NCBI RefSeq assembly: GCF_023273855.1
Contig: NZ_CP096884.1
Coordinates: 434,001 to 498,000 of the forward strand
Length of the DNA: 64,000 bases
Origin: Seonamhaeicola sp. ML3
GTDB lineage: Bacteria; Bacteroidota; Bacteroidia; Flavobacteriales; Flavobacteriaceae
Direction of reading: 5' to 3'
Position 1 is the stretch's first letter. The number at the start of each line of letters is the position of its first letter. This document shows, in pieces, positions 51,186 through 61,286 of the stretch. The notes under the pieces are model-generated. The model was not told the origin of the DNA and searched no databases. It worked only from the letters and a program-made list of their open reading frames with translations. A program made the position numbers and the translations under genes.

Positions 51186-53720
51186 CTACCTTACTAAGCT
51201 AAAATGTCCCTTAAACGTTCTTGAATTCCCAGAGGCATCTACAAGGTTTACAACAAACCAATAATCTGATGCCGCTAATGTTTGCCCATTAAAAGTTCCG
51301 TCCCATCCGGCTTCTCCTGGATTTATTTGTTTTAAAAATTTACCATACCTATCGTATATTCTAATGGTTGACAAAGCTTCGTATTCAGGACCAAGACCTA
51401 TTATATTCCATGTATCATGCTGTAAATCGCCATTTGGAGTAAAAAACTTTGGAAAACCTAAAACGAATACTTCTAACTCAGTTATTCCACATCCGTTTTT
51501 ATCCCTAACATAAAGTTTATGATTGCCTGACTGGACACCCTCAAAAACCGACTGTTCTTGGTAGGGCCCGAATTCATTGTCCAAGGCAAATTCATAATCA
51601 CCAATTCCAAGGTTAGAAACATCTATGGTAATGGTATTGTTATTGGACAAATCAACCACAGTGATGTCATCCAAAGTAATGGTAGAAACACCAGAGGTTA
51701 ACAGTTCATAAAAAACCGGTGCAGATTCACAGTTTTCCAGAGATGTTGCAGTGGCACTATACACACCTTCAGCATCTACGAAAACTGTGCTTGAACTACC
51801 AATAATATTACCGTTTGTATCCTGCCATTCGAAGGTAAGACCACTATCGCTTGGATTTACAATTGAAAGCACAACCGGAGAACCATCTATACAAAACACT
51901 TCAGACTGTTCTATTTCAAATTCTGGTATTGTATTTACAGTTAGCAAAACATTTGGACCAATACCAAAACAATCACCATTATCCATACTTTCTATCCGCA
52001 CATAAATACTTTCAGAAAAAGGAGACTTATTTCTGTAATTTTCAGAATCAATGATTTCATTTTGTTCTAATTGCGCATCGGCAAGTGTATTGTAATAATG
52101 AACACTCAAATTTTGTCCCGATGGAAATTGCCCCATAAAACTAGCTGAAAGACTTGCTAAATTAAAACTACTAAATCCAGCAGAGGCACTATTCTCACAA
52201 GCATCAATGCTTAAAACAAAATCGCTGGATAATGCTGTGGTCGCTACTTCCAAATTAATTTGAGATACACTAAAACAGCCTGTATTAATATTTTCAACAC
52301 GCCCATAAACGGTGTTTGAAGTGCCGTTACTGTAAGGAAAAGGTGTTAAGGCATTGTCTCCCTGCTCGGCATCTGTAATCGAACTATGGTAGGTAACTGT
52401 TATAGTATTGGAAGGCTCAGTAGTTGTAACATTATTCAATTCCTCTAAATTAAATACTGTAATCCCATCTGGTGTGCCATCTACATCACAGTTTTTAAAC
52501 GTTACCACAGGCTCAACATTGGGTATTTGATTCACTACCACTTGAAACTCAACACGTTCACCTTCCGTACAACCATTTACTGATACTGAAGCAAAATAAC
52601 TCGTTGTAGCTTGTATTACGGGTGTTATAAATATATTGCCCGTAAAAATAGGAGTGGATGCGTTTATACTATTGTACCACAAAATATCCCCATCACTAGG
52701 AATGGCTTCTAAAGTAACATTTTGTGGTCCGCATACTGTAGTAGTCTCAATTGGGCTTGTAATACTTGGAAAACTTATTTTAGTACTCGCAGAGATGTTT
52801 ACTACAGGATCTCCTGGCATACCGCCATATTCCACAACATAGCCTCGTGGATGGAAATCTCCTGTAACATCAGGATCTCCCGCTAAGGGCAAATCGTTCC
52901 AACTACCTAAATTACCCACATTGGGGCTAGTTATGTGAGCATAGTTTTCGTCTCCACCATTAGGACTACAGCAATCGTTTGGTTCATTTACATTCCAATT
53001 CGCAAAGTTTGGTGAGGTTCCGTTTATACCACCATTCCAAAAAACAGTGCCTGCTTCTGGGCCTGTCACCCATTGCCAAACCCCTTCGGTTGCAGCATCG
53101 GTACCTCCAATCCATCCGGCACCTGCAGCCTGTTCTCCGGTTATTTGCGCTTCTTCTGGAGAAGTAACGGTAGCTAGATAGCCTTGCAAGCCAAAATATG
53201 TACTTGAAGCAGCTGCAGCTCTTGCCTGCGTCCATGTGATACCAAAATTTGGGATGTATTCATAAAAATGACCTGTTGATGGTAAAAAATTAGCATCGCC
53301 AATGGTAAAAGAAAATATCTTATCAACTCTTTCTGTGTTAGGGGTTGTAGTGTAAACCACATCTCTAACAGCCGCAATTAAATCTGCGTACAAGATTGTT
53401 GTGCTTGGAACAATACTAAAAAACGTAAGTTTCCCCTGTACCGGATCCCAAGTTCTGCCAATATTTGGATGGTTTCCTGTTAACAATAAGACATCTTCAC
53501 CAAAAGTATAACCTTCAGAAATTTGAATAAAAAATGCCTCAATTCCTGTATCATCGGGATCTATTATATCAAAATCTGTAGCTATATTTATTGGGTTCCC
53601 TGAACAATAACTCTGATCTCCGGTCGCAATAATTTCTGGAGGCACATTAGTTTGCGCACAAATTAACCCAACAAAAAGCAGAAAAGGAAAAACAAATCTA
53701 AATTTAAAATCCCATATCAT
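51186..53720 (-). CDS. Secreted C-type-lectin-like surface protein with T9SS type B sorting domain
   Basis: The 844-residue protein has a signal peptide ending GLICAQ. A cadherin-like segment follows, then a C-type lectin domain at about 150-300 (GHFYEYIPNFGITWTQARAAAASSTYFGLQGYLATVTS, WIGGTDAATEGVWQWVTG). Several Ig-like/gliding-motility modules come next. The C-terminal CHU_C type B sorting domain (FPKFFTPNGDLQHDTWNI, IRIYDRYGKFLKQI, GTFNGQTLAASDYWFVV) directs it through the type IX secretion system to the surface. It probably binds a carbohydrate. Confidence 0.92.
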   Translation of the reverse strand: MIWDFKFRFVFPFLLFVGLICAQTNVPPEIIATGDQSYCSGNPINIATDFDIIDPDDTGIEAFFIQISEGYTFGEDVLLLTGNHPNIGRTWDPVQGKLTFFSIVPSTTILYADLIAAVRDVVYTTTPNTERVDKIFSFTIGDANFLPSTGHFYEYIPNFGITWTQARAAAASSTYFGLQGYLATVTSPEEAQITGEQAAGAGWIGGTDAATEGVWQWVTGPEAGTVFWNGGINGTSPNFANWNVNEPNDCCSPNGGDENYAHITSPNVGNLGSWNDLPLAGDPDVTGDFHPRGYVVEYGGMPGDPVVNISASTKISFPSITSPIETTTVCGPQNVTLEAIPSDGDILWYNSINASTPIFTGNIFITPVIQATTSYFASVSVNGCTEGERVEFQVVVNQIPNVEPVVTFKNCDVDGTPDGITVFNLEELNNVTTTEPSNTITVTYHSSITDAEQGDNALTPFPYSNGTSNTVYGRVENINTGCFSVSQINLEVATTALSSDFVLSIDACENSASAGFSSFNLASLSASFMGQFPSGQNLSVHYYNTLADAQLEQNEIIDSENYRNKSPFSESIYVRIESMDNGDCFGIGPNVLLTVNTIPEFEIEQSEVFCIDGSPVVLSIVNPSDSGLTFEWQDTNGNIIGSSSTVFVDAEGVYSATATSLENCESAPVFYELLTSGVSTITLDDITVVDLSNNNTITIDVSNLGIGDYEFALDNEFGPYQEQSVFEGVQSGNHKLYVRDKNGCGITELEVFVLGFPKFFTPNGDLQHDTWNIIGLGPEYEALSTIRIYDRYGKFLKQINPGEAGWDGTFNGQTLAASDYWFVVNLVDASGNSRTFKGHFSLVR

Positions 53721-53788
53721 TAAAAATACAGCTTATTTTACTCGAATTAATAAATTTAGTCATTATTGCGCTAATTAGCTAAACCAAA

Positions 53789-55021
53789 CTATTTATTCTT
53801 AGCCTCTATCCACTTACTCATAAACTTAGTACTTTGCAAAGAATGGTGAAACAACATTTGCCCAGTGAAATTATTCAACCTGCGTTCATATAGCTCGATA
53901 GAAATATCTAGAACGGTTTTAATGAAGACCTCTTGAAATGCTCTTTTGCTAAACCTTTCATTAATTACATCTAAGCCAAACTTTTGCTTTTCTTGCCAAA
54001 GTACTTTTGTGGTATAGAGCTCCACTGCTCTATCTGCAAACGCATGGGGATTATTTTCTATGAATCCATTTGGTTGATAGTTGCCATAAATACCCTCTGC
54101 CCCAATACTGGTTGTAACACAGGGCGTACAGTTCTTAATAGCATCGAAGATCTTACCTTTTAAACCCGCACCAAACTGCAGGGGCGCTAAACACACTCTT
54201 GATTTTTTTAGAACGGCACTGGCACTTTCTGCAAACCCATTAACTATAAAGCCTTCTTTAGAATTGTGTAACTGATTTACCTTGAGCGAAGCATAAGCAC
54301 CATATATATGCATTTGTGAGTCTGGAATTTGCTGCCTAATTAATGGCCAAATGTTTTTCTTTAAGTGCAAGACTGCATCAAAATTAGGTTCATGTAAAAA
54401 ATTCCCAATAGTAGTAAAGTAATTTCGTTCTTCGAAAGCTGGGAGTTCTGAATATGTATCAGAGGGTATATAATCAAACATGAAGGGCAAATAGAACAGC
54501 AAAGACTCATCAACCTTAAAATCCTCACTTAAAATATCCATCTCAGCTTCAGAGATTATTAAGGTTAAATCACATCTATATATACTGGCTATTTCTCTTT
54601 TAGCTGTATCGTTGAACAAGTATGATTTGTTAAAATCCGTATTATCCTTTAGAGCTTGATGCCGCCCTTTTCGTAAACAATGTAGGTCTTCGGTATCAAG
54701 AATCCTGAGTGCATCTGGACAGTGTTCTGCCACACGCCAACCAAACTGTTCCTCGGTCATAAACCTATCGAACATAACTACATTTGGATTCAGTGCTTTT
54801 ATAAAATCATCAAAACTAGAACTATTAAGCTCAATGGAGACCTGAGTAACGCCTATATCTTTTAAATTAAATGCATTATTGGACCTAGAAGAGGTGCTCG
54901 CAAAAGTTATTTCATAATCGGCCAATTGAAACGTCTCTATTAACTGCATCATCCTACTACCTGCCGCAGAGCTTTTTGGTTCGGGCCAAACAAAACCAAT
55001 AATCAATAATTTTCTACTCAT
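53789..55021 (-). CDS. GT4-type glycosyltransferase
   Basis: From ATG 55021 (MSRKLLIIGFVWPEP) the protein has 410 residues; an upstream ATG would add a basic, atypical 14-residue leader. It has two Rossmann halves, with the donor-binding half showing YFTTIGNFLHEPNFDAVLHL and APLQFGAGLKGKIFDAIKNCTPCVTTSIGAEG. Such enzymes transfer a sugar from a nucleotide-sugar to a glycan or lipid. Acceptor unknown. It is divergent from the gene at 55071. Confidence 0.87.
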   Translation of the reverse strand: MSRKLLIIGFVWPEPKSSAAGSRMMQLIETFQLADYEITFASTSSRSNNAFNLKDIGVTQVSIELNSSSFDDFIKALNPNVVMFDRFMTEEQFGWRVAEHCPDALRILDTEDLHCLRKGRHQALKDNTDFNKSYLFNDTAKREIASIYRCDLTLIISEAEMDILSEDFKVDESLLFYLPFMFDYIPSDTYSELPAFEERNYFTTIGNFLHEPNFDAVLHLKKNIWPLIRQQIPDSQMHIYGAYASLKVNQLHNSKEGFIVNGFAESASAVLKKSRVCLAPLQFGAGLKGKIFDAIKNCTPCVTTSIGAEGIYGNYQPNGFIENNPHAFADRAVELYTTKVLWQEKQKFGLDVINERFSKRAFQEVFIKTVLDISIELYERRLNNFTGQMLFHHSLQSTKFMSKWIEAKNK

Positions 55022-55070
55022 AAAATTCAAAAAACATTTATTTTTATGTTTTAAAAGTAACAAATTCCTT

Positions 55071-55643
55071 TTGACTTCAAATCAACTTTACAACGAACTG
55101 AGCTATGTAAATCATTCTCGAGAAAAACGAACTTACTATGCAAATTTGGTAATTAACAATCCTCATTTAGTACCCAAACTATTAGAAATCTTATTTAAAG
55201 TTGATGATAAACTATCGCCTCGTGCGGCGTGGGTTTTCGAATTTATGTGCAGCAAGGATATCGAAACAGTTGCCCCATACCTAGACTATTTCACAGAAAA
55301 CATACATAAAGTCCACATAGATTCTGCCGTAAGACCAGTAGCTAAAGTTTGTGAGCTTGTGGTTACTGCTTATTATGACAAAACCAAAAACATCATACAA
55401 AATACTTTAACCAATATTCATAAGGAACGTATCATTGAAACCTGTTTTGATTACCTTATAAACGACGAAAAAGTTGCCCCAAAAGCCTACAGCATGTCAA
55501 CCTTATTCCTTTTGGGCAAAGAATACGATTGGGTATACCCAGAATTGATTACGATATTGGAACGAAATTTTCATTTACAAAGTGCCGCCTTTAAAGCCAG
55601 AGCTAAACACATCCTTAAAAAACTAAAAAAAGATAGAAAATGA
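55071..55643 (+). CDS. Hypothetical helical-repeat protein upstream of purB
   Basis: The 190-residue protein starts with TTG 55071 (MTSNQLYNELSYVNHSREKR), the only in-frame start that fits. It is all-helical with HEAT-like units (NPHLVPKLLEILFKVDDKLSPRAAWVFEFM, SAVRPVAKVCELVVTAYYDK, VAPKAYSMSTLFLLGKEY). Flavobacterial homologues sit next to purB and are sometimes mislabelled as adenylosuccinate lyase. Function unknown. It lies 80 bp before purB. Confidence 0.78.
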   Translation: MTSNQLYNELSYVNHSREKRTYYANLVINNPHLVPKLLEILFKVDDKLSPRAAWVFEFMCSKDIETVAPYLDYFTENIHKVHIDSAVRPVAKVCELVVTAYYDKTKNIIQNTLTNIHKERIIETCFDYLINDEKVAPKAYSMSTLFLLGKEYDWVYPELITILERNFHLQSAAFKARAKHILKKLKKDRK

Positions 55644-55689
55644 CACTAAAACTTCCTGCATGTAGCTTCTGTCTTCTATCTAAAAAACC

Positions 55690-55697
55690 TATCTTTG
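55690..55697 (+). promoter_or_regulatory. Promoter -7 box for purB (TATCTTTG)
   Basis: TATCTTTG 25 bp before the purB ATG, so purB has its own transcript start. Confidence 0.65.
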
Positions 55698-55722
55698 CAA
55701 CTTCTTAAAAATCAAACATAAC

Positions 55723-57066
55723 ATGTCATTATCTGTATTAAATGCCATCTCTCCAATAGATGGTCGTTATAGAAGTAAAGCCAATGAACTAGCGCCTTTC
55801 TTTTCTGAAGAAGCCTTAATAAAATATCGTGTTTTAGTTGAAATAGAATACTTTATTGCGCTTTGTGAATTACCTCTACCTCAACTTACAGATGTAGACC
55901 ATGCCATTTTTGAAGACCTTAGAGTTATTTACAAAGATTTTACAGCGGAAGATGCGCTAGCCATAAAAAAAATTGAAAGCGTAACTAACCACGATGTAAA
56001 AGCTGTAGAGTATTTTATTAAAGAAAGGTTTGACGCATTAGAATTATCACAATTCAAAGAATTCATTCATTTTGGATTGACCTCGCAAGACATTAACAAC
56101 ACGGCCATTCCATTAAGTATCAAGGAGGCCATGAACGATGTTTATGTCCCAGAATATTTTACGGTTTTAAATAAACTTAAAGAATTAGTCGAAGCCTGGA
56201 AAGATGTTCCTATGCTCGCAAGAACACACGGACAACCTGCTTCCCCTACTCGATTAGGTAAAGAGATTGCTGTTTTTGTAACCCGTTTAGAAGAACAATT
56301 CAATTTATTGAACGATATCCCTAGTGCTGCCAAATTTGGTGGTGCTACCGGAAACTTTAATGCTCACCATGTGGCTTATCCAGATATTGATTGGAAAGCT
56401 TTTGGAGATACTTTTGTACAAGAAAAATTGGGTTTACACCACTCGTTTCCAACAACACAGATAGAACACTATGACCATATGGCGGCACTGTTTGATTGTC
56501 TTAAACGCATCAACACGATATTAATTGATTTAGACCGCGACGTTTGGACTTATGTGTCTATGGATTACTTTAAACAAAAGATTAAAAAAGGTGAAGTTGG
56601 AAGTTCGGCTATGCCACATAAAGTAAATCCAATCGATTTTGAAAACAGCGAAGGAAACCTGGGTATTGCCAATGCCGTTTTTGAGCACTTATCTGCTAAA
56701 TTACCAATCTCAAGATTACAACGCGATCTAACTGACAGTACAGTTTTACGTAATGTTGGCGTACCTTTTGGCCACACGATAATTGGGTTTAAAGCAACCT
56801 TGAAAGGGTTGAACAAATTACTTTTAAATGAAAGCAAGTTCGCTTTAGATTTAGAAAATAACTGGGCCGTTGTTGCAGAAGCCATTCAAACGATTTTACG
56901 CAGAGAAGGCTACCCTAATCCTTACGAAGCCTTAAAAGGCTTAACCAGAACCAATGAAACGATAAATCAAAGTTCTATTTCAAATTTTATTGATACCTTA
57001 GAGGTATCTGACACAATAAAAGCGGAATTAAAACGTATTACCCCTAGCAACTATACCGGGATTTAA
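55723..57066 (+). CDS. purB: Adenylosuccinate lyase
   Basis: PurB splits succinyl-AMP and SAICAR in purine synthesis. The 447-residue protein has the fumarase/aspartase signature GSSAMPHKVNP with the catalytic serine loop, HFGLTSQDINNTAIPLS, and ARTHGQPASPTRLGKE with the conserved His. PISRLQRDLTDSTVLRNVG completes the active site. Length and motifs show a complete enzyme. Confidence 0.97.
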   Translation: MSLSVLNAISPIDGRYRSKANELAPFFSEEALIKYRVLVEIEYFIALCELPLPQLTDVDHAIFEDLRVIYKDFTAEDALAIKKIESVTNHDVKAVEYFIKERFDALELSQFKEFIHFGLTSQDINNTAIPLSIKEAMNDVYVPEYFTVLNKLKELVEAWKDVPMLARTHGQPASPTRLGKEIAVFVTRLEEQFNLLNDIPSAAKFGGATGNFNAHHVAYPDIDWKAFGDTFVQEKLGLHHSFPTTQIEHYDHMAALFDCLKRINTILIDLDRDVWTYVSMDYFKQKIKKGEVGSSAMPHKVNPIDFENSEGNLGIANAVFEHLSAKLPISRLQRDLTDSTVLRNVGVPFGHTIIGFKATLKGLNKLLLNESKFALDLENNWAVVAEAIQTILRREGYPNPYEALKGLTRTNETINQSSISNFIDTLEVSDTIKAELKRITPSNYTGI

Positions 57067-57075
57067 AAAAATAAG

Positions 57076-57276
57076 ATGCTAAGCGACAACCAATCATTAT
57101 TACTTTGCGGCTTAATTGTAGTGGGCATTTTCGTCACAGGACTACTTGGAACACTAGACAACTTCTTGGTTCTCACTGTACTGACTATATTTTTCTTAGC
57201 CATTATCATCAACCTTGTTTCAACTAAAACGTTTGCTCCAAAAGAAGAAGAGATTGAAGTCGAAGTTGAGGAATAA
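57076..57276 (+). CDS. Small two-helix membrane protein
   Basis: The 66-residue protein has two hydrophobic helices (LLLCGLIVVGIFVTGLLGTL and FLVLTVLTIFFLAIIINLV) and an acidic tail (PKEEEIEVEVEE). It starts 9 bp after purB and is likely cotranscribed. Function unknown. Confidence 0.6.
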   Translation: MLSDNQSLLLCGLIVVGIFVTGLLGTLDNFLVLTVLTIFFLAIIINLVSTKTFAPKEEEIEVEVEE

Positions 57277-57295
57277 CTTCTAATCATATTTAAAT

Positions 57296-57327
57296 TCAAA
57301 AAAAAAGAGTGCCCCTTAGACACTCTT
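57296..57327 (-). terminator. Rho-independent terminator after the DUF4252 operon
   Basis: AAGAGTG (57305-57311) and CACTCTT (57321-57327) pair. On the minus strand they are followed by a run of T (57297-57304 complement). It lies 29 bp after the last gene of the minus-strand operon. Confidence 0.8.
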
Positions 57328-57355
57328 AAATTATGTTTTTTGTGTATTCCTTTAG

Positions 57356-57895
57356 CTACTCAAAAAAATTCATGATATCCTGAATTTGACTTTGATCTAA
57401 ATTGGCATTTCGAAGACTGTTTATCAGTACTCCTATTTTTTCTGGTTTCATATCATCTCCAAGCACACGAACAATTCCAAAGCCAAGGTCTTCAGCACTT
57501 CCAAAAATTACAACTTCATCGGCCGATTCGTCGTCACCAACATATTTAACCACAACTTTTCTTCCTCTATCACTAAATTCAATTAAATCTTGATATTCAT
57601 CATTACTTAAAATGGTCTTCACTTTTTCTATTTCAGCATTGTAAACCTTCAGGTCTGAGTCTGAACTTCTATAACCAAGAAAATTCAATTTCTTCACAGA
57701 ATTATAGGCCTCTTGCTGTTCTTCTGTAAACTTTGATTGATCGAGTTGCATTAAGGAGATTGGAATATCTTGAGCAATAAAGTCTTTGGTCTCTTGATGA
57801 TCCACATAATAGCGTTGTAAGCTAACACCATCGCCGCAGCTTACAAAGAAAACTGCGGCAAGGGTATAAAGAATATATTTTACTGTTCGTTGCAT
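57356..57895 (-). CDS. DUF4252 lipoprotein
   Basis: The 179-residue protein has lipobox FFVSCGDG (Cys20) and a DUF4252 domain, seen in RGRKVVVKYVGDDESADEVVIFGSAEDLGFGIVRVLGDDMKPEKI. It is the last gene of a four-gene operon led by an ECF sigma factor. The family is of unknown function and often occurs in pairs as here. Confidence 0.8.
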   Translation of the reverse strand: MQRTVKYILYTLAAVFFVSCGDGVSLQRYYVDHQETKDFIAQDIPISLMQLDQSKFTEEQQEAYNSVKKLNFLGYRSSDSDLKVYNAEIEKVKTILSNDEYQDLIEFSDRGRKVVVKYVGDDESADEVVIFGSAEDLGFGIVRVLGDDMKPEKIGVLINSLRNANLDQSQIQDIMNFFE

Positions 57896-57909
57896 GATTG
57901 ATGGTATGA

Positions 57910-58467
57910 TTATTTTTTCTCTAAATGTTCTCCAGCTGGAATATTCATTTTTTCGGTTAACTTAGAAATCTCGTTTAAGTCTATATCGCCTGTGAAAGAC
58001 ACAACTACCGTTTCTATTTTTCTTTGCTTACCATTGATTTCAATTTTATCATCCATCACTTTATCTATTCCATTAACAAAAATCAATAGTTCTTTTACAT
58101 GGTCTTCATCTTTGCCTTCTTTTACATAGAACTTCACTTCACTACCATCGTCTCTAACTTCCATTAACTCTTCAAGGCTGTTAGATCGCGACTTTACCCA
58201 TTTACTGATATCTGCCGATATTTCTTTACTATCTGTTACGATAGTCTTAAAACTGGTAATACTTTTTACCATATCCATAAATGCTTTGGCCTCTGGATCA
58301 CTTGTATCGACTCCAACCTTTGCAATCATCTGGAACATTTTTGGTTTTATGTTTACGTATGTTACGTTGGGATTGTCGCTATACTTTTCAAAAATATCTT
58401 TTTGTGCCATCCCTGTTAGTGGTAATAACATAATGGCCATTACGAATACTATTAATCGTTTATTCAT
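57910..58467 (-). CDS. DUF4252 exported protein
   Basis: From MNKRLIVFVMAIML (ATG 58467; an upstream ATG would add ten residues before the signal) the protein has 185 residues. A signal peptide ends GMAQ and a DUF4252 domain follows (SLEELMEVRDDGSEVKFYVKEGKDEDHVKELLIFV, TVVVSFTGDIDLNEISKL). It is paralogous to the lipoprotein encoded 14 bp downstream. Confidence 0.82.
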   Translation of the reverse strand: MNKRLIVFVMAIMLLPLTGMAQKDIFEKYSDNPNVTYVNIKPKMFQMIAKVGVDTSDPEAKAFMDMVKSITSFKTIVTDSKEISADISKWVKSRSNSLEELMEVRDDGSEVKFYVKEGKDEDHVKELLIFVNGIDKVMDDKIEINGKQRKIETVVVSFTGDIDLNEISKLTEKMNIPAGEHLEKK

Positions 58468-58535
58468 TTTTTCTGTATTTAAATTTATTGAAATCATTTT
58501 GTTTGTTTTGTACCGAATGTAATTCGGTGTTTTTG

Positions 58536-59009
58536 TTACTTTTTAAAAATAATACTGGTCGAATTTTCTATTTCGTTCAAGTATCCCAAAGTGGCTGTTC
58601 CTTTGTCAACTTCACCCAAATAACTAACTGCTTGGGTACCTTTGTTAAAATGACCTGAAATCATAGCCAATTGTTTAGATACTTCGTTAAGAGCTTCTTC
58701 GGGTTCACAATACGTACCTAAATCATTGCAATTGTCTTGTTGACCAAAGTAAAACCCTAACATAAGAACCGCTACGGCTGCGACAGAAATCCATTTGTAA
58801 TTAAATATTTTCTTATTTTTTAATGGAACGTCTTTAGTAAACTGTTCTTTTTGGTTTCCCAAAAAATACTGGAACATGGGTTTGTACATTTCTAAATGTG
58901 GCGCTACAGTTTCTTGCGAAAAATAGTTTTTTAACTGCTGCTCTTCTTTAAGAATTGTTTCTCCGTTCTCGTACTTTTCAAGTAACTTTTCTATATTATC
59001 TAACACCAT
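58536..59009 (-). CDS. Single-pass membrane protein, likely anti-sigma factor
   Basis: The 157-residue protein has a soluble N-terminus ([30 protein letters not shown]), one membrane helix near residues 74-93 ([19 protein letters not shown]) and a short periplasmic tail. It overlaps the sigma factor gene by 14 bp, the usual arrangement for a sigma/anti-sigma pair. I see no zinc-type HxxxCxxC, so the anti-sigma role is inferred from position and topology. Confidence 0.75.
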   Translation of the reverse strand: MVLDNIEKLLEKYENGETILKEEQQLKNYFSQETVAPHLEMYKPMFQYFLGNQKEQFTKDVPLKNKKIFNYKWISVAAVAVLMLGFYFGQQDNCNDLGTYCEPEEALNEVSKQLAMISGHFNKGTQAVSYLGEVDKGTATLGYLNEIENSTSIIFKK

Positions 59010-59505
59010 AATTATGTGTTTTTGTTAATTTCTCTCTTATTGCTTTTCTTGCTCTAGACAAGGTAACCCTCACAGCTGTATTGGTCATATCGAGCATTTT
59101 CGCTATCTCATCATAATCGTATTCCTCGATATCTCTTAACTGAACAATCATACGCTGCTGTTCTGGTAATACTTCTATTATTTTCCCGACCCAACTTACA
59201 CTATCGTTTAACTCAACTTGTTTTTGTAACGGCGTATTTTTCTCTTCATAATTTGTGTGAACAATCTTTAGGTTTTGCGCCTGCTTAGATTTTAATTTAT
59301 CGAAACAAAAATTCTTGGTCATGGTCATTGAAAACGCCTCCACATTCTTATACTCCTGAATTTTCGCTTTGTTGTTCCACAATTTCAAAAGAACTTCTTG
59401 AGTTGCATCTTCTGCCTCTTCGGTCGATACCAGCAATCGTTTTGCCAAACGAAACACCTTATCCTTAAAGGGCATAACAATATTTAAAAACTCTGTTTGA
59501 GTCAT
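58996..59505 (-). CDS. ECF RNA polymerase sigma factor
   Basis: The 169-residue protein shows sigma region 2 ([40 protein letters not shown]) and region 4 ([46 protein letters not shown]). It directs RNA polymerase to a small regulon that probably includes its own operon with the membrane protein and two DUF4252 genes. Confidence 0.93.
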   Translation of the reverse strand: MTQTEFLNIVMPFKDKVFRLAKRLLVSTEEAEDATQEVLLKLWNNKAKIQEYKNVEAFSMTMTKNFCFDKLKSKQAQNLKIVHTNYEEKNTPLQKQVELNDSVSWVGKIIEVLPEQQRMIVQLRDIEEYDYDEIAKMLDMTNTAVRVTLSRARKAIREKLTKTHNYGVR

Positions 59506-59742
59506 TTTGGGTTGGTTTTTGAATAGCCTTTTTTTGCTATTTGTTATTACGACGAGTCACTTTTTATTTTGTTACACGTGAAATTAAAATTCTATAAAAA
59601 TGAAATTTTTTCGCTTATTTTTAGACTACTTAAACTAATGCTTGATAATTTTTACCCTAATTTATTTCAATTAAGTATGTTTTTTATTTTTTATTATACA
59701 ATAATGTAAGTAATTTTAGGGTTTTATTTAAAATTCATTGCT

Positions 59743-61275
59743 ATGAAAAGAGACATATACACAATGCTAAGAGTGTTTTATTCATTAACTTTTGTCATCT
59801 TATTGGTGGGATGCAGTAAAAGCGACCCTGTAACCGAAGAGGATGACACTCCAGATCCAGATACACCAATTCCGGTTTCATTAGACAACCCTATTCATAA
59901 TTTTGTATGGAAAGGTCTAAATGAAATATATCTATGGCAACAAGACGTAGCCGATTTGGCAGACAATAAAGACGACAATCAAAATAATTACTACAGTTTT
60001 TTAAATGGTTTTAACTCACCAGAAGAAACGTTTGATGGTTTATTATATCAAAAAGACGTTGTAGATAAATTTAGTTTTTTGGTAGATGATTATGTGGAAT
60101 TGGAAAATTCTTTTCAAGGCATTTCCCTTTCTAATGGCTTAGATTTTAGATTGGTAAGATTATCAGGTTCTGATGATATTTTCGGTTATGTAAGATATGT
60201 GGCCAACAATTCTGATGCTGCTTCAAAAGATATTAAACGCGGAGACCTTTTTTTAGAAGTTGACGGACAGCAACTTAACCTTAACAACTACATAAACCTT
60301 TTGTTTGGAGATAATAGCAGATATACGCTCGGTTTGGCAGAAATAAACAATAACTCCATTTCACTTTCTGGAAAAACTGTAGAACTCACTAAAAGCCAAT
60401 TTACCGAAAACCCTATCCTGATTGATAAAGTTATTGAAACGGGAGGATCTAAAATTGGTTACTTAATGTACAATAGTTTTATAGCAGATTTTGATGACGA
60501 GCTTAACACCGCAATAGGAAACTTTAAATCCCAAGGAATCACAGACCTTGTTTTAGACTTAAGATACAATCCAGGAGGGCGAGTAAGTTCAGCTGTAATT
60601 CTGTCCAGTATGATTACGGGGCAATTTGGACGAAAAGTTCTAATCCAAGAAATATGGAACGACAAATATCAAGCCTTTTTTGAAGCGAATGCTCCAGACA
60701 GGCTTTTAAATAGATTCACCTCAACTTTATTGGATGACACTCCAATTGAAACGCTCAACTTAAATAAAGTTTATATTTTAACAACTGAAAATTCTGCATC
60801 TGCGAGCGAACTCATCATAAATGGATTAGACGCTTACATAGATGTTGTGCAAATAGGAACGAGTACAACCGGAAAATATACAGCATCTGTAACCTTGTAC
60901 GACTCACCAGATTTCTCTAAAGACAATGTTAACCAGGGTCATACTTATGCGCTTCAACCTCTTGTTTATAAATCTGCCAATGCTAATGGTATAACCGATT
61001 ATTTTAATGGGTTAACTCCAGACCATCTTATTACTTACAATACATCGTCGGGTGTTGCAGAAGGAGAAGACTTCTTGAACATGGGTACTTTAGGTGATGT
61101 TAACGAGCCGTTTTTGGCAAAAGCTATTGAATTGATTACAGGTTCAACAACTAAGAGCACACCTAACAAATTAGATAGACAACCCTCACCTGCTGTAGAT
61201 GTTGTAGTAAATTCTAAAGACTTTTCTCCTCTGGGTAATGAAATGTATATAGAACGCTTACCTGTTATAGAGTAA
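59743..61275 (+). CDS. S41-family peptidase lipoprotein, first of a tandem pair
   Basis: The signal ends in lipobox LLVGCSKS. The 510-residue protein has a PDZ-like part at about 120-190 (DAASKDIKRGDLFLEVDGQQL) and the C-terminal processing protease fold, LVLDLRYNPGGRVSSAVILSS. The catalytic Ser lies in TTENSASASELIINGL and the Lys in STTGKYTA. It is expected to cleave proteins at hydrophobic C-termini in the envelope. It lies 11 bp before a paralogue. Confidence 0.88.
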   Translation: MKRDIYTMLRVFYSLTFVILLVGCSKSDPVTEEDDTPDPDTPIPVSLDNPIHNFVWKGLNEIYLWQQDVADLADNKDDNQNNYYSFLNGFNSPEETFDGLLYQKDVVDKFSFLVDDYVELENSFQGISLSNGLDFRLVRLSGSDDIFGYVRYVANNSDAASKDIKRGDLFLEVDGQQLNLNNYINLLFGDNSRYTLGLAEINNNSISLSGKTVELTKSQFTENPILIDKVIETGGSKIGYLMYNSFIADFDDELNTAIGNFKSQGITDLVLDLRYNPGGRVSSAVILSSMITGQFGRKVLIQEIWNDKYQAFFEANAPDRLLNRFTSTLLDDTPIETLNLNKVYILTTENSASASELIINGLDAYIDVVQIGTSTTGKYTASVTLYDSPDFSKDNVNQGHTYALQPLVYKSANANGITDYFNGLTPDHLITYNTSSGVAEGEDFLNMGTLGDVNEPFLAKAIELITGSTTKSTPNKLDRQPSPAVDVVVNSKDFSPLGNEMYIERLPVIE

Positions 61276-61286
61276 CCTAAAAATCC

